64,000 nucleotides of DNA from Trichuris trichiura (Eukaryota; Nematoda; Enoplea; Trichinellida; Trichuridae): assembly GCA_037903355.1 (NCBI GenBank), contig JBAJFE010000023.1, positions 2,216,662 to 2,280,661 of the forward strand, given 5' to 3'. Of this stretch, positions 15,843 to 27,080 are shown in pieces (positions within the stretch are counted from its first letter, which is position 1; each line of letters begins with the position of its first letter). Position numbers and translations under genes: made by a program. The notes beneath the pieces were generated by a model. The model did not search any database and had not been told where the DNA came from. It saw nothing but the letters and a program-made list of their open reading frames with translations.

Positions 15843-16401
15843 CTAAGTAGAAAAAACTTCGAAAGTATTTGCCTTGCTCTATTTTTGGGGTTTGTTATAA
15901 TAAGCGCCAAAAGAAGAGCATTGCCCATTTTGACTGCGGACGTCCTTTTCAAGCAGATGTTGTCCCGAAACGAAGGAATGCAAACTCAGCGTTAAGTCTG
16001 CTTTAGCACCATCAATTGCATTTGCTGACACTTTTAATGGCTCACCTTTTATCTTTTCATTTGAATGAACAGGCATAATTTATTTTGCATAGACAATGGG
16101 CGCTTGATAGTTTCATTCAGTCTGCCCTCACGTGATTGGAAAAATTGTTTGAAACGTATGACTAACAATCAGTTATGGCACTTCAGGTTCTCTTCGGCTT
16201 AATTGGAAATCGAGCCGTCTTGGGAGAATAGACGGAATCGATGCCGCTAAATGAGTCTTCCTTCATTTTTATTCAGCTCCCGTTGGCATCATAACTAAGC
16301 GAATCTGTTCAGCTGCTGTTTGCTAAGCTCTCCATTTAATCAAGTCGTCATTTAGCGCACAGGAAGTAGAAACTGTTTTGTATCTTTTTGGATTATAAAT
16401 C

Positions 16402-16446
16402 ATGTTCAAGACGAAACAGGGTGCGTTCTTTGGTGACATATTGCGG
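16402..16446 (+). CDS. Candidate first coding exon, unknown product
   Basis: ATG followed by 14 codons (MFKTKQGAFFGDILR) ending exactly at a consensus GTAAGT donor in phase 0. There is no recognisable downstream exon. Confidence 0.2.
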
Positions 16447-17513
16447 GTAAGTCGTTTTCGCAATTAGGCTTCCGCGAAGTATAACTCTATATTAGCAGCG
16501 TGATGCACGAATAACATTTTGTTGTGGTGTTGCATGTCAGTAGCTTTTTTAAAAGGTCCAGCGCAGATTTAAAATTTTAACTGACGGGAATTTTCTTTCG
16601 TTATTTGACACATGTTGGTGTTGCACGCGCGAGCACTGTAGAAGTTTTTCAGCTTCAATGAGATGAATTTCACGTGCTCAAAAAAATGTTTAAAAATGAT
16701 TTCGCAGTGATCAGTTGGTTGCTTCGCTGCAGAGTTAACTTTTAGCGGGGACTGACCTTGTTGACGTTGGCAGTTTCGTGTTCGGTTATCTTTGCTCATC
16801 TTCACTGACTAGGCAGAAAAATGAGGCATTGTCGGCTCGAACTGATTAACTAATTTTTTGTTTCACCAAGCTGATATCTATTCAACTGATACAAAACGTT
16901 GACCTTAACCAATGGGAAGCAAATTTCTGCTTGAAAATATTCCAACAGTTCAGGGAAATCTGTCTTTGTTCTTTCACGCTTCTGTTCTTTTTTCTATTCC
17001 ATTTTGAGTGGAAGAAAGTCTTGCAAAGCCGGTTTGTTAGATGTTACCATAACGAGTAGAAACTTTTTTTTATCGGTGCCTTCAAATTATTTCTGAAGTG
17101 GTATTCGTTGAAAGTCTACTCGATCAGAACTTTAAATGAATACCATTTCGCAAATAGCGTTCTCCCTTCATTGATCATTTTCTCAGTCGACGATGCGTTT
17201 CAGCCGTCCTGAAATTCCGTAGTATTCAAAAAGACAAGAATGACAAAAAATACTACCTGTTTTGTTGCTTAGCTACGAGCGCATCTCCTCAATGGCGTAC
17301 AGCTATTACTGAAAGAGTACAATTATTCAAAATGCCATTAAAGAGCACCAACCTGAGCATTTTGAAATGAAGAGGCGCGAAGCGAAGTCCGAAGACTTGA
17401 CAACAGCAATGTCAGCGTGCATACTCGATAGTCTGTCTTCATAAATCATTCCTTGAAAATCTTTAGGATTGGTCGGCCGAACCTGAGCAGCTTACTCTCG
17501 TTTTTTCTGCTAG

Positions 17514-17595
17514 CATGCTTGAGTTGTCCTTGCCTTATATCTGCTGTAATTATATGCTGTCCCTACGGTATGGTGCCATCTTTCAGGCAGGCAAG
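17514..17595 (+). CDS. Candidate coding exon, unknown product
   Basis: Acceptor TTTTTTCTGCTAG, then one base plus 27 open codons (starting MLELSLPYICC), then donor GTGAGT. An internal TTTCAG leaves a possible 9-nt microexon (17587-17595) as an alternative. No family is recognised. Confidence 0.2.
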
Positions 17596-20140
17596 GTGAG
17601 TTAATGCGTTGCCAGATTGTTCCTTTCAACATTGATAGGCGCTTAAAAGCGAGTGATGCCACGTAAAGGGATTTCCGAAGCGCAGGTGTCGATTTCAGTT
17701 TTGTGAAGGATATACAGTCGAGCTTTGCGTTCTATTTCCGACTTTTTTATTGGTTCACCCTACTTTGCAGTTGAGTGCAACCAAACGCAAAGCAAGCAGG
17801 GAAGGTTGATAGAGACATTTATTTAATGAAATGTTTTTTATTTCTGAGAATTAGAGTTATCGTTCTTATTGAATTAAACATTAGCCCAAGAATTGGGCCC
17901 TGAAGTGCATGCGACGAATAGTAAAACGTGGGAAGCGGATGGGTAAATGCGAGCCGCATAACGCTGCTATCAGTGAAGGTGAAAGTACCTAAATCTCCTA
18001 AGGCAAAAGCGATGAATAATCGACTTGAATGAACGCTTGTTACGTTCTTTGGAGTTGCGTTTTTCAGGCGTTGTATTGGAAGGTATCATTCCTAACGTTT
18101 GTTTATGATTTCATACCTTCGCAGCCCTCTTTACCGTTGGCCTTGCAAGATTGTTCGTCGGGAGTAAAGAAATTTGTTTAAACTTTTCTGTGCGTCTTAC
18201 CAGACGGCCTCTCCATTTAGAATTGATTAAGTAACATGCTATTGAAAGGCGCCATCCGCTCGTTCCAACACACTGTAGGCATGAGTAATTTATGCACGTG
18301 CTGTATTACTCTATCTATCTTTGGTTCGAAGCAGTGTAGGAGCTGTTGTTTTGATTTTTAAATCCCTTGGTCCTTCATCTGTTTTCAAAATCAGATACAG
18401 CTGCGTGAGGCAAAAGTAATTCAGTTGAGCTGACACGCGTTGGTATTGGGAAGAATGCAAAAATGCATTTTCGTTAGTCGCCTTCAAAGACTCATCAATA
18501 AGAAGAGCAATTATGACTCGAATGTCCTTAATGAATTTTTGCTGCGCATTGCAGTAGGAATTTGGCGACTTGATGATACATGGCGAGACCATTACAACTA
18601 GAGTCGGCAAAGAAGATAATGATCACGTTGAAGATAAATGACATTTTTGTCGTTTCGCCAACTTGACTTTATCAGCCATTAGGTGGACATACAGATTTAG
18701 TATGCCAGAATTGGCGCAGCAAATAAAAAGTAGCTAACAAGCTTACTGAATACGTCAAAATTTGCCCAGCTCATAGTTCACCAGGAATTTGTTCGCTAAT
18801 CGAACTGTCGCCTCAAAGGATAAATTCAGCTTTTAGTAGGTTATTAAACAGGAAATAAAAATTGTCCACGTTTGTACGCGCGGTTCCTGTTCTAGCCATT
18901 CTGCCAGAGGGCTTCTGCTCTCGCGCGAACTCGTTAAGCATTAGATTAGACTTGTTTCGCTCCTTAAAGCTGTGTTTAATATGAGAAGTGAAAATTGATT
19001 AGGGAGGTTACGACACCAGATTACATTAGCGCATTAATGAGAAAGTTCATGATTATAGAAAGAAAAGGTGGCCTGCGTTGGCACGATACTTCTTCCATCG
19101 TTCCCCTAAGGAACGATGCAGGAAAAGCTGTCGTGTAAGCAGAATAAATCACTGTGATTAGCTTGCCTTGCCGTATTAGGGAACATTTCTGAAAAATGGG
19201 AAGTCCGAAGGGGCAACTCAATGATGACTGATATGTTTAGTCATCGACCTGCTGAACAGCTTACATGTTTGTAGGCATTATTAAGTTCAACCGTTTACTA
19301 TTCCCTGCAACTGGTGTGAAAATATACGCAAAAGCAACTTTGCCGCGAAGCTTTTGAAAGCAGTGAATTGCGCCAATTGCTGGCGTGATGTAAAATGTGT
19401 AAAAAGTCAATGGGCGTGTTCACCCGCGCGTGAAATGTCTGCGTCCGTGCTCTTTGAAAAGCACTTGAACGAAGATGCCAACATTGTCGCATTTGGGATA
19501 AATGGCAACAATGGTCAATTTTCTATTAATGAGCCTTTGCTATGCTATGCTGTTGCCAGGAAGCACTTTCAGTTTTTAACTCTTTCGTTCTTTTCTTCGT
19601 GAAATTTTGCTACTGGTTTAGCAGTTGAATAAAGGAGATAAAATGCGCGTGGGAACAGAGGCTTCTTCCCATTTGCATGACTAAAGTTGTAGAGTTGATA
19701 AAGTGGATAGGGATAAACTCGTCTGCCTACTTGAGTTGCAATATGAGGATGTTTATTGCGCCTTGTTGCCATTGAGGGTTTTCGTCCGTTCAATGTTTTC
19801 AAAATGGTTCGTAAGGAAAGCTCGCGGTTACGTCAAAAGTTCCGTCCTGACAAGTATTGTTCCACTTCAATAGTATTTTTGCCGAGTTTATAAACAGGAA
19901 CAAGTAACAGTCTTTTTTAATCAAGAATTGGGCTTGAAAATAGGTCTGCATTCCTAGGCTTAAAAACTGATTACCCAATCAGAGAAGGGTGTAACTGGAG
20001 CTCAGGCACCTATCGCTGAAGGTCTTAGTCAGTTTACAAATGTTCACGCCGCTTATTTTTGCCCAGTAAAATGTGCGCAACTTTGGGCTCGCGTCATTAG
20101 CTGTCAGTGATGAACGGTCGTTTGCTTTCAAGCTGCCATT

Positions 20141-20404
20141 TCAAGCACTTTCAGGTGCGTAGGCGTTGGAATTATGTTCGCTTTGATCGAGTACAGTGAT
20201 TTGGCGGTCCGTTTGATACTGGAAACCTACTCTCATCGTTACGACCATTTGTGAAAGTGGTTCTTGAAGTTGGAAAGAATCAGTCTGGATCCCTGTATGG
20301 TTTTGGCGCAGTGCATAGATCTGTCTGAGAAGCTGTTGCTGTGGTTTGGTTAAGCTGCGTATGAACAAAGTTATTCTTGCAAGGTAAGTAATGCTTGAAG
20401 GCAT
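20141..20404 (-). CDS. Unidentified ORF, 87 codons
   Basis: True ATG at 20404. The product is Gln- and Ser-rich (KPQQQLLRQ, DSFQLQEPLSQ) with no signal peptide, membrane segment or known motif. There is no supporting neighbour and it may be chance. Confidence 0.15.
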   Translation of the reverse strand: MPSSITYLARITLFIRSLTKPQQQLLRQIYALRQNHTGIQTDSFQLQEPLSQMVVTMRVGFQYQTDRQITVLDQSEHNSNAYAPESA

Positions 20405-23400
20405 GTAAGCGTGGCGGACTGTGTTGTGAGCATCATACGAAAACGAGTTTCTTTTGTTTGCATATTTTAACGTGGAAATATAGGCGTGGCAGAATTGAGG
20501 AGAAACAGTGTACCTTAAATATTATCTTCAATGAGAGGAGAGGTGTTGTTCCAATAGTTTGCTGAGGTCAATGTAGCGCTGTTTTCTGCTAACAATAGGC
20601 ACTGTTCGCTTGGAGCTCTCTTTAATTCTTGTAGTTTTTCCGAAATTCTTACTATTCCTCTTTCATTTTGCACTTTGTCATTTTTCTTCCGTGCCTGCTT
20701 CCTTATGCAAGTAGCCTGATTCGCTTGCTAACATAGAATTGGTTTGAGCGGTGAGAGTGGGAATCGTTCGCTGATTCAGTGAGAATTCAAGCATGACATT
20801 GAAAAATCTCAACATAGCGTAAAGAGAGACCCGCAGTGGAAATAACTGACTTTGCGCTGCGGCGAATGGCTGCTTTAGGACTTTTTTAAATACTAATCAG
20901 AAGGGCGATATTGGTTTAAAAAATGTCTAAATCTGGCTTGATTAATCGACCAGTCTGTTATCATTCAAATCTGAGCGGTCTGGCAAAGGGTAGGCAGAGG
21001 CTAAGGTTTCACTCAATCGGTAATTGCGCGACTAACTTCTGAAACTTCGCTGTTGATTGACAAGTCAAGATTAACGACCTTAGAGGAAAAAACGATCAGT
21101 TCCTTGGTTGTCCAGAAAGAGGGACTAATTTTCAGGAATTCTCACTTTCGTTTCCCACTTTGGCATTCAATCACTTTGTTTCGGTTTTCCTTTCTAGAAA
21201 AGCGAGAAAGTGCATTTTGCTGACTAAGGAATTTCACTTAACGAGCGCTTGAAAGCGGGTGAATTGCTCCTAACATAAATACATTTGCAATTTAAAATTC
21301 GCGCTTTGCTACTACTGGTAACGATTGGACTCGTAAAGGCATGCCCACTTGTAAGAGTGCGTTTGAATGAAAAAAAAACTTTTAAACCGAAGCAAAAGCA
21401 TTCACCTCCTGAAACAGTTTAACCACACAAGTTTTTCCAATGAAATCATGTTATTGTTTTTTTCCTTATGTCTGTTAATTACTACCAATTTTCCAAAATG
21501 TATTGTTTAGGCAGTTGAACTATCGTGTAGAACAGAGGAGAAAAACAGCAGTGGGTTATAATAGCCAAGAAAGATGGGATTGCGTAGAGAATAGCTTTAT
21601 TGGGTTGTACAGGGTTGACGGAAAAAACCGTGACAGCTCTTCCAGGCGAAAGTAGCATGAGCAGCAGCCTGCATTTGCCGGCTGGTCGAAGAGGATTGCG
21701 CTGGCATTTAATAATGAAGTGGTACGATCGTCTCCAAAGGATAGCGGTGATTGTGAGCGATGATCCGAAAGGCAGAAAGGGCGTTGTTTGCGCCAAGCGG
21801 TCTTCAGGGAAGACTAGCCGCCCTTTTCGCTTTAAAACCCACGCGAAATCAATAGCGTTTAAGCTCTTGAAAAGTAGAGCAACCTTTTCGCGCTGAGGAA
21901 AAAGAAAAAGTTTGCTGCCCTTCTTGCCTGCAATACTGTTTTGCTCCAGTTCTGCTTTTTGGTCGGCTGCAACACGGTAAGCGTACACGCTCAGAGATGC
22001 GGCTGAAAGTGTGCACTTTAATGGAAGGAAGCGGGGAGGGGGGCTAAAAGTTTTGTATTTGCTGTAAAACAAAAGGACGTGTTTGAAAAAGGTAGTATTT
22101 AGCAGCTGTAGGTACGTTTATTTTTTTGAACTCTGTAGATTTCAGCTGGCTCTTTGACGGTTCAGCGGAAGCATCCTAGTAGGAGGTGGCTCAAAAATTG
22201 CTTTTAGTAGCTCAGCAGTTGTAGGTGCTGTTGAATTCTTTTCCTGTGGAAATTCGACCTCTTTAATTACGTCTGTAGTCAACGTCCAAAATTGGAGACC
22301 CGTTTTGCTCTCTCACACCACCGCGAAGAGCTGTCATAGGTTGATCAAGTGCCTTCCTAATCCAAATGTTTTACTAACACTGTTATGTGCGGCGCCTTCG
22401 TATCTCTTGCGGTGGCACCCCTGTCAGCCTATATTGAACTGGTCAGGAAGCCGAAAATATTTTGCTTTTTCTGTCTGCGCCACTGCAATTTGCGTCACCA
22501 ATCTAACGAAATGAACGCATCATTAGTCTGTCGTTGAGGTATTTAAACTTTCGAACAGTTTATGTTCTAAGGTCTGTACTAACTATTAGTCTTTCTGATT
22601 TCTTCAAGGGCGTGACAGGCCATTTAACGCCATCTTAAAGTATTGAGGTAATAAAAATATTAAATATCCGCAAGCAAGTTGACGTCAAGTAAAGAAATTA
22701 GGGTTTTTCCAGAATGTCCCACAAGCAGTGTTGTGTAATGCCTCATTACGCATCGCTACGGGACGTTTGCCACTGACAGCCTACGGTTTTCGCTTAACTC
22801 GACACGTTTACTGTATCCGCGCAGCCGCTGTCTTAGGATTGGCTTAGGTGGCATCCGGCTACTGCAAGCGACAGCATAGAAACGGCACACGCAACCGTTT
22901 TACTAGTATATGGGCGACTAACGGCAAGCAGTTTTGTTCTGTTAGTCAGATTAGCTGTACGCCGCTTTAGCGTAAACCAAAAATGGAGAATAGCTACGCC
23001 TACATGGCCTGGAAGCGGTATACAATTTTCAAATTGTCCGCAAAGCTGAGATAAAAAAGCCTGACGGTACCGCACAGTAACTATACACCACATAAACGGA
23101 AACCCAAAATGGACGCGCTAATTGCCGCATGAAAGCGTATGCTTCTCTTGAGATCGAAATAGGAATGTATTTCCAATCAATATTTGGTCTAGGCTTAGCT
23201 GGTAACGGTGCTGCTAACATTTTTTTACTGTTACTTTGCTAGGCGATATGGTGAGACTATTGTTTGCGCGACGCGTTCGGAAGGGATGCCGAAGTTAAGT
23301 GAAAAAGTGAAATTTGGGCTCTTGTCGTTTGTTGAATTTTTTAGCCCAGGTTGAACTTTGATTTCGCAGACAAAATTTTCGGAGGTTTAACTCGCGCGCC

Positions 23401-24713
23401 TATTTACGAATACGTGCTAGCAATGCAAGGGTGACATTCAAGTTGTCCCTAAGGATTTCATTGGTTATCACGTTTATGAATACTTCCTCCATTTCTCGTC
23501 GCTCATGGTTTTTTTACAACCAAGGCGAGAAGTTGAGGCGACTTTAACAGGATGGGTAACGAGATTATCTGGCTGTAATATTCGACTATGATCGGTTGTG
23601 AAGTTTCTACAATCATTTGACAAAACCAATTTTCTGGTATTGTCGTCAGTCTTAATTTTTTCTTGATGACGGTTCACTTTCAAGGAAACGGATAAAAGTT
23701 GCATTATCTGTCATCGAAGTGACGCTCTTTCCGGCTAATTAGCTGCCTGAGAGTTACCAAACGCGTCCTACCAGTATGGGTCTCTTCGAACGGCGAAAAG
23801 ATTTTTGCCCTTTTCTTGACAATGAGTCTTTCTTGCTGCTTCCAAATGACGTATTCCAATCAGCAGTTGTCATCTCAAGTAACTCAGTGCCGATGTCTTC
23901 CTTAACAGTGAAACGTCTTACAATCAATTCCTTATGCAATAGCTTGACTGTTTTGTCAACTTTCTTTGTCCGTTTCCCCAAGTTGAACATGCTTATTAGG
24001 CATTCCGTTGTTCGTTATTCAACCAGTTGCGCGTAGGTTCAGAAGAGCGGTGACATTATGCCACCAAAGCAATCATGCTCAGGTAGGAATTGGAAGCTTG
24101 ACGTTTGTTGACTTGAGAAATATTAATACTTCGTCAATTTTTGGGATGAAAATTTTTACTCTTACTCTCTTCTTGCTGCTCCGCAGTTAGCCTTAGGAAA
24201 CTTGCAACAGATGAAGTAGTATCGACTATAGGATGGGGCAAGCTATTTCCGCGTATGTATATATAAAGCATGTAATCTCGCTAACGTACTTGCATGATAA
24301 AATACTGCATCAAGTTAGCGGCGCTGTGATAAGTACTCATTGCGTGAGTGTGATTTTTTTTCGTTCATTTTTTGTATGCCCTTCCATGTATGGTAAAAGA
24401 GGTGTGCATGTAATCGGGGTAATCATTCGTCACTGTTACTGACGTTCTTGGACTGCATTGAGATGGCTGCTCGAAAAAAAAAAGACTTAAACGACATGTC
24501 GATTATCGTTTGTCGCATGCTGCTGCATAGTTGTTGCATGCGGTTTGGATGGCAATTGTCGTAACGTCAGTTTATAAGGTGGTGACTCTGCAATAAATTT
24601 GCCAAAGTGGAAAAGGAACTAATGCAGTTAACGCAGATCCTTTGCTCCAGGGTTAGCTTCGCGACAGCAAAAGAAGCTAAGAAAGTGTTCACACTTGCTG
24701 GTCCACTTTCATT

Positions 24714-25829
24714 ATGATTGACCAATGGTGTTCGTTTTCTCATTCCGATCTTTTGACTGGAAATGCTAGTGACGCATTTTTGGACATCTTGGATCAATTC
24801 CACATGAGCTACCAAGATGTGCACGGTCACCTGTGCATTGCTCTCTGCCTTTTCGGCATTGTAACGAATATTTTAAATTTTATCGTACTCACACGGTCCC
24901 ACATGCGCAGTGCAAGTAACATGTTCTTGGCAATCATAGCGCTAATTGACATGAGCCTTATGGCATTATATTTGGTCTACATCGCCGGTTTTGTTATTAT
25001 TGAAGAAGATCATTGTCAACAGACGGTGCATAGCTACGGTTGGACTTGGTTTTTGCTCCTACACGCCGTATTTAGCGTTGTACTGCATACGATAAGTTTA
25101 TGGCTGGCAGCGTTGTTCTCACTGGTTCGCCTAATAGTTATACGTCGCAAGCAGGACGTCAGCTTACTTTTTACAACTGCGTTTATTACACGGCTGTTCA
25201 TGTACCTTGCCATATCGGTGGCCATTCTATCCATACCGCACGCTTTGACTTTCAGAGTAGTGCCGGAAGTGTACTTATGCAAAGACTCTTTAAACAATGT
25301 AACGCTGAAGTATACCCTGATGCCTTCGCAATTGGCCATTGCCAATCGTTGCTTTTTGTTGAAAATGACCCTTTGGATTAATGGATTTCCGTTCAAGCTC
25401 ATTCCTTGTATTATTCTGTTCATCTCGATTCTTTCCTTGTTGAAATTTTTGAGCGAGGCGCAGGCAAAGAAGCGACGCGCATTTGGCAACAATCGTCGCC
25501 AACCGACCAGATACGTCAGTCGTTCAACGACGAAACTACTTGTGACCATTCTTTCGATATTTTTAATCACGGAAATTCCTCAAGCAATAGTAGCCACGAT
25601 GAGCGGTATTTATCCGTCCGACATTTACGCCAAAATTTATCCCAAACTTGGCGATCTACTGGACTTGCTGTCGTTGATTAATAGCAATGCTAATTTTATT
25701 CTTCTTTGCCTCATGAGCTCCCAATTCAGGACAACCTTTTCGATGATGTTTCTTCCTCGGAAGTTTACCACTGGTACGCAGCTGCGACTTGAGCAGCCGA
25801 CGGGCCATACGCGGTTGGAAAACTGTTAG
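24714..25829 (+). CDS. Rhodopsin-class neuropeptide GPCR, DMSR/FMRFamide-receptor type
   Basis: A single-exon receptor of 371 residues, expected in the plasma membrane of neurons or muscle. Seven hydrophobic segments are visible at about 39-60, 69-93, 111-140, 160-177, 224-245, 273-298 and 315-336. Features: Asn52 in TM1 (GIVTN), Asp79 in TM2, an atypical TM3 end (SLVRL in place of DRY), Cys101 and Cys189 as the likely disulfide, a basic third loop (AKKRRAFGNNRRQ), FLITEIPQAIVA in TM6, and LINSNANFILLCLMSSQFR in TM7. The last two match the myosuppressin/sex-peptide-type receptor pattern of invertebrates, where the NPxxY tyrosine is also degenerate. N-glycosylation sites: NAS (17) and NVT (195). 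The C-terminal tail is short. The ligand is inferred, not shown. The start is the first in-frame ATG. Confidence 0.92.
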   Translation: MIDQWCSFSHSDLLTGNASDAFLDILDQFHMSYQDVHGHLCIALCLFGIVTNILNFIVLTRSHMRSASNMFLAIIALIDMSLMALYLVYIAGFVIIEEDHCQQTVHSYGWTWFLLLHAVFSVVLHTISLWLAALFSLVRLIVIRRKQDVSLLFTTAFITRLFMYLAISVAILSIPHALTFRVVPEVYLCKDSLNNVTLKYTLMPSQLAIANRCFLLKMTLWINGFPFKLIPCIILFISILSLLKFLSEAQAKKRRAFGNNRRQPTRYVSRSTTKLLVTILSIFLITEIPQAIVATMSGIYPSDIYAKIYPKLGDLLDLLSLINSNANFILLCLMSSQFRTTFSMMFLPRKFTTGTQLRLEQPTGHTRLENC

Positions 25830-26986
25830 CCTGTATGTTTGCTTACCATTCGTGGCACTGTGAGTTAGCGCGGGAAGATAGCTGCGACGCTACTGGAGTT
25901 GGCCGGCTGTTCGAGAGGTCTATGTTACCATGCCACAATTCAAAATGATGCATCACTCTTTATCCAGACCGCTAAAATGTTGTTATCCTATATATGGGCA
26001 TGGCGTGAGTTGAAACCGGAACTAATAAAGGATAAATGAAGAAGCACAAGCATATCCACGAACTTCTACTTACACAGTTTTCAGAGGAAAGAAAACAAAA
26101 TTGAACCATCTCATCTTCGTGTCGGGAGACGAAAAAGCCTGCAAATTGTCCTTTCAATATTTGGCATTATTTTCTCAACAAGAATAAACTTCTTGACTAC
26201 AGGCGCTGTTTGTCCAAACCAATGGATTGATATACTTGTAGTAGTGCTGCTGAGATGGAGTTACAGATGATTGCGATTCTAAGTATGTCGCTATGGATGT
26301 GAGTTTATAAGTTGTTGAGTTTATTCTCAGCAATGCGGCTAAATGACTTGATTACATGGATCTGTCCTGTCTGTTGGAAGTCACAATATCGCGCCACTAT
26401 GGCACAAAGGCATGAGCAATAGTCCTTTCGGCAGCTGGGATGAAAATTGTCGTTCCTGTTCTTAGCGAGGATGGCTGCCATGGAAGTTGTCGCTGGTGTG
26501 ACAGCGCTTTTGTTTATTTTTCTGTTCGTTGAGCAAGGGAACCTATTGCAGTCAATTGAGATCAAACTGAAAAATCCTTTTCATACGTTTCAGCGGACTA
26601 AAAGCCATCGAATGTAGAGGGATAACCGTTTTTCCCGAAGAATACCAAAGCCATCTTGTCTTAAGTTGTGTTTAAGCATATTTTACTATTATACGTAGCC
26701 AAAATAAATGGGTCGAGTAAGGATTCCAATAATAATGACGAGGAAGGAACAGCGAAGTCTAGAAGTGCCTAACGCCACGTTTATGAACTTGTTTTATGTA
26801 TTCGAAATGATTTATGCCTACTTAATAGTGGAGACTTGAATAATCGACTTTCCATCCCTTTTGTTCCATCGCTGATGTTCGTTCCATGTTCTTTTCGAGC
26901 ATCCTTTCTGCATCGAACGCGTTGTACGGTCGAAAATGATATTTTTTCAGTCTGCGTTTACAGACAGACTTTTAGACCATTTCCGT
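25830..26986. other. Convergent intergenic spacer
   Basis: 3' flank of the plus-strand receptor and of the minus-strand EGF-module gene. No repeats or open frames of note. Confidence 0.5.
26024..26029 (+). terminator. Polyadenylation signal for the GPCR gene
   Basis: AATAAA about 195 nt after the receptor stop codon, on the same strand. Confidence 0.45.
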
Positions 26987-26992
26987 TTTATT
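26987..26992 (-). terminator. Polyadenylation signal for the EGF-module gene
   Basis: TTTATT on the plus strand (AATAAA on minus), 89 nt past the stop codon at 27083-27081. Confidence 0.45.
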
Positions 26993-27080
26993 ATCATTGG
27001 CACACCTTAGCAAAATCTGCAGTTTTAAATTGTTTCATGCTGCAGACGTGAAATGTAGGGCGTGGTTGCAAGGAAATATC

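Larger units (their letters stand above)
10615..24713. other. Long non-coding stretch
   Basis: About 14 kb with no supportable gene. It holds exon-like segments at 15774-15842 (minus), 16402-16446 and 17514-17595 (plus), 20361-20383 (ATG plus six codons before GTAAGT) and 24036-24080 (ends TCATGCTCAG before GTAGGA). There is a GC-richer patch at 21600-21900 with overlapping open frames on both strands, and weak relatives of the 3.2-kb repeat at 22750-23250. Confidence 0.45.

Noticed and set aside
21482..22072. 196-codon minus-strand frame, with an opposing plus-strand frame
   Set aside because: Starts at TTG; both strands are open because the patch is GC-richer. No motif or splice context chooses one.
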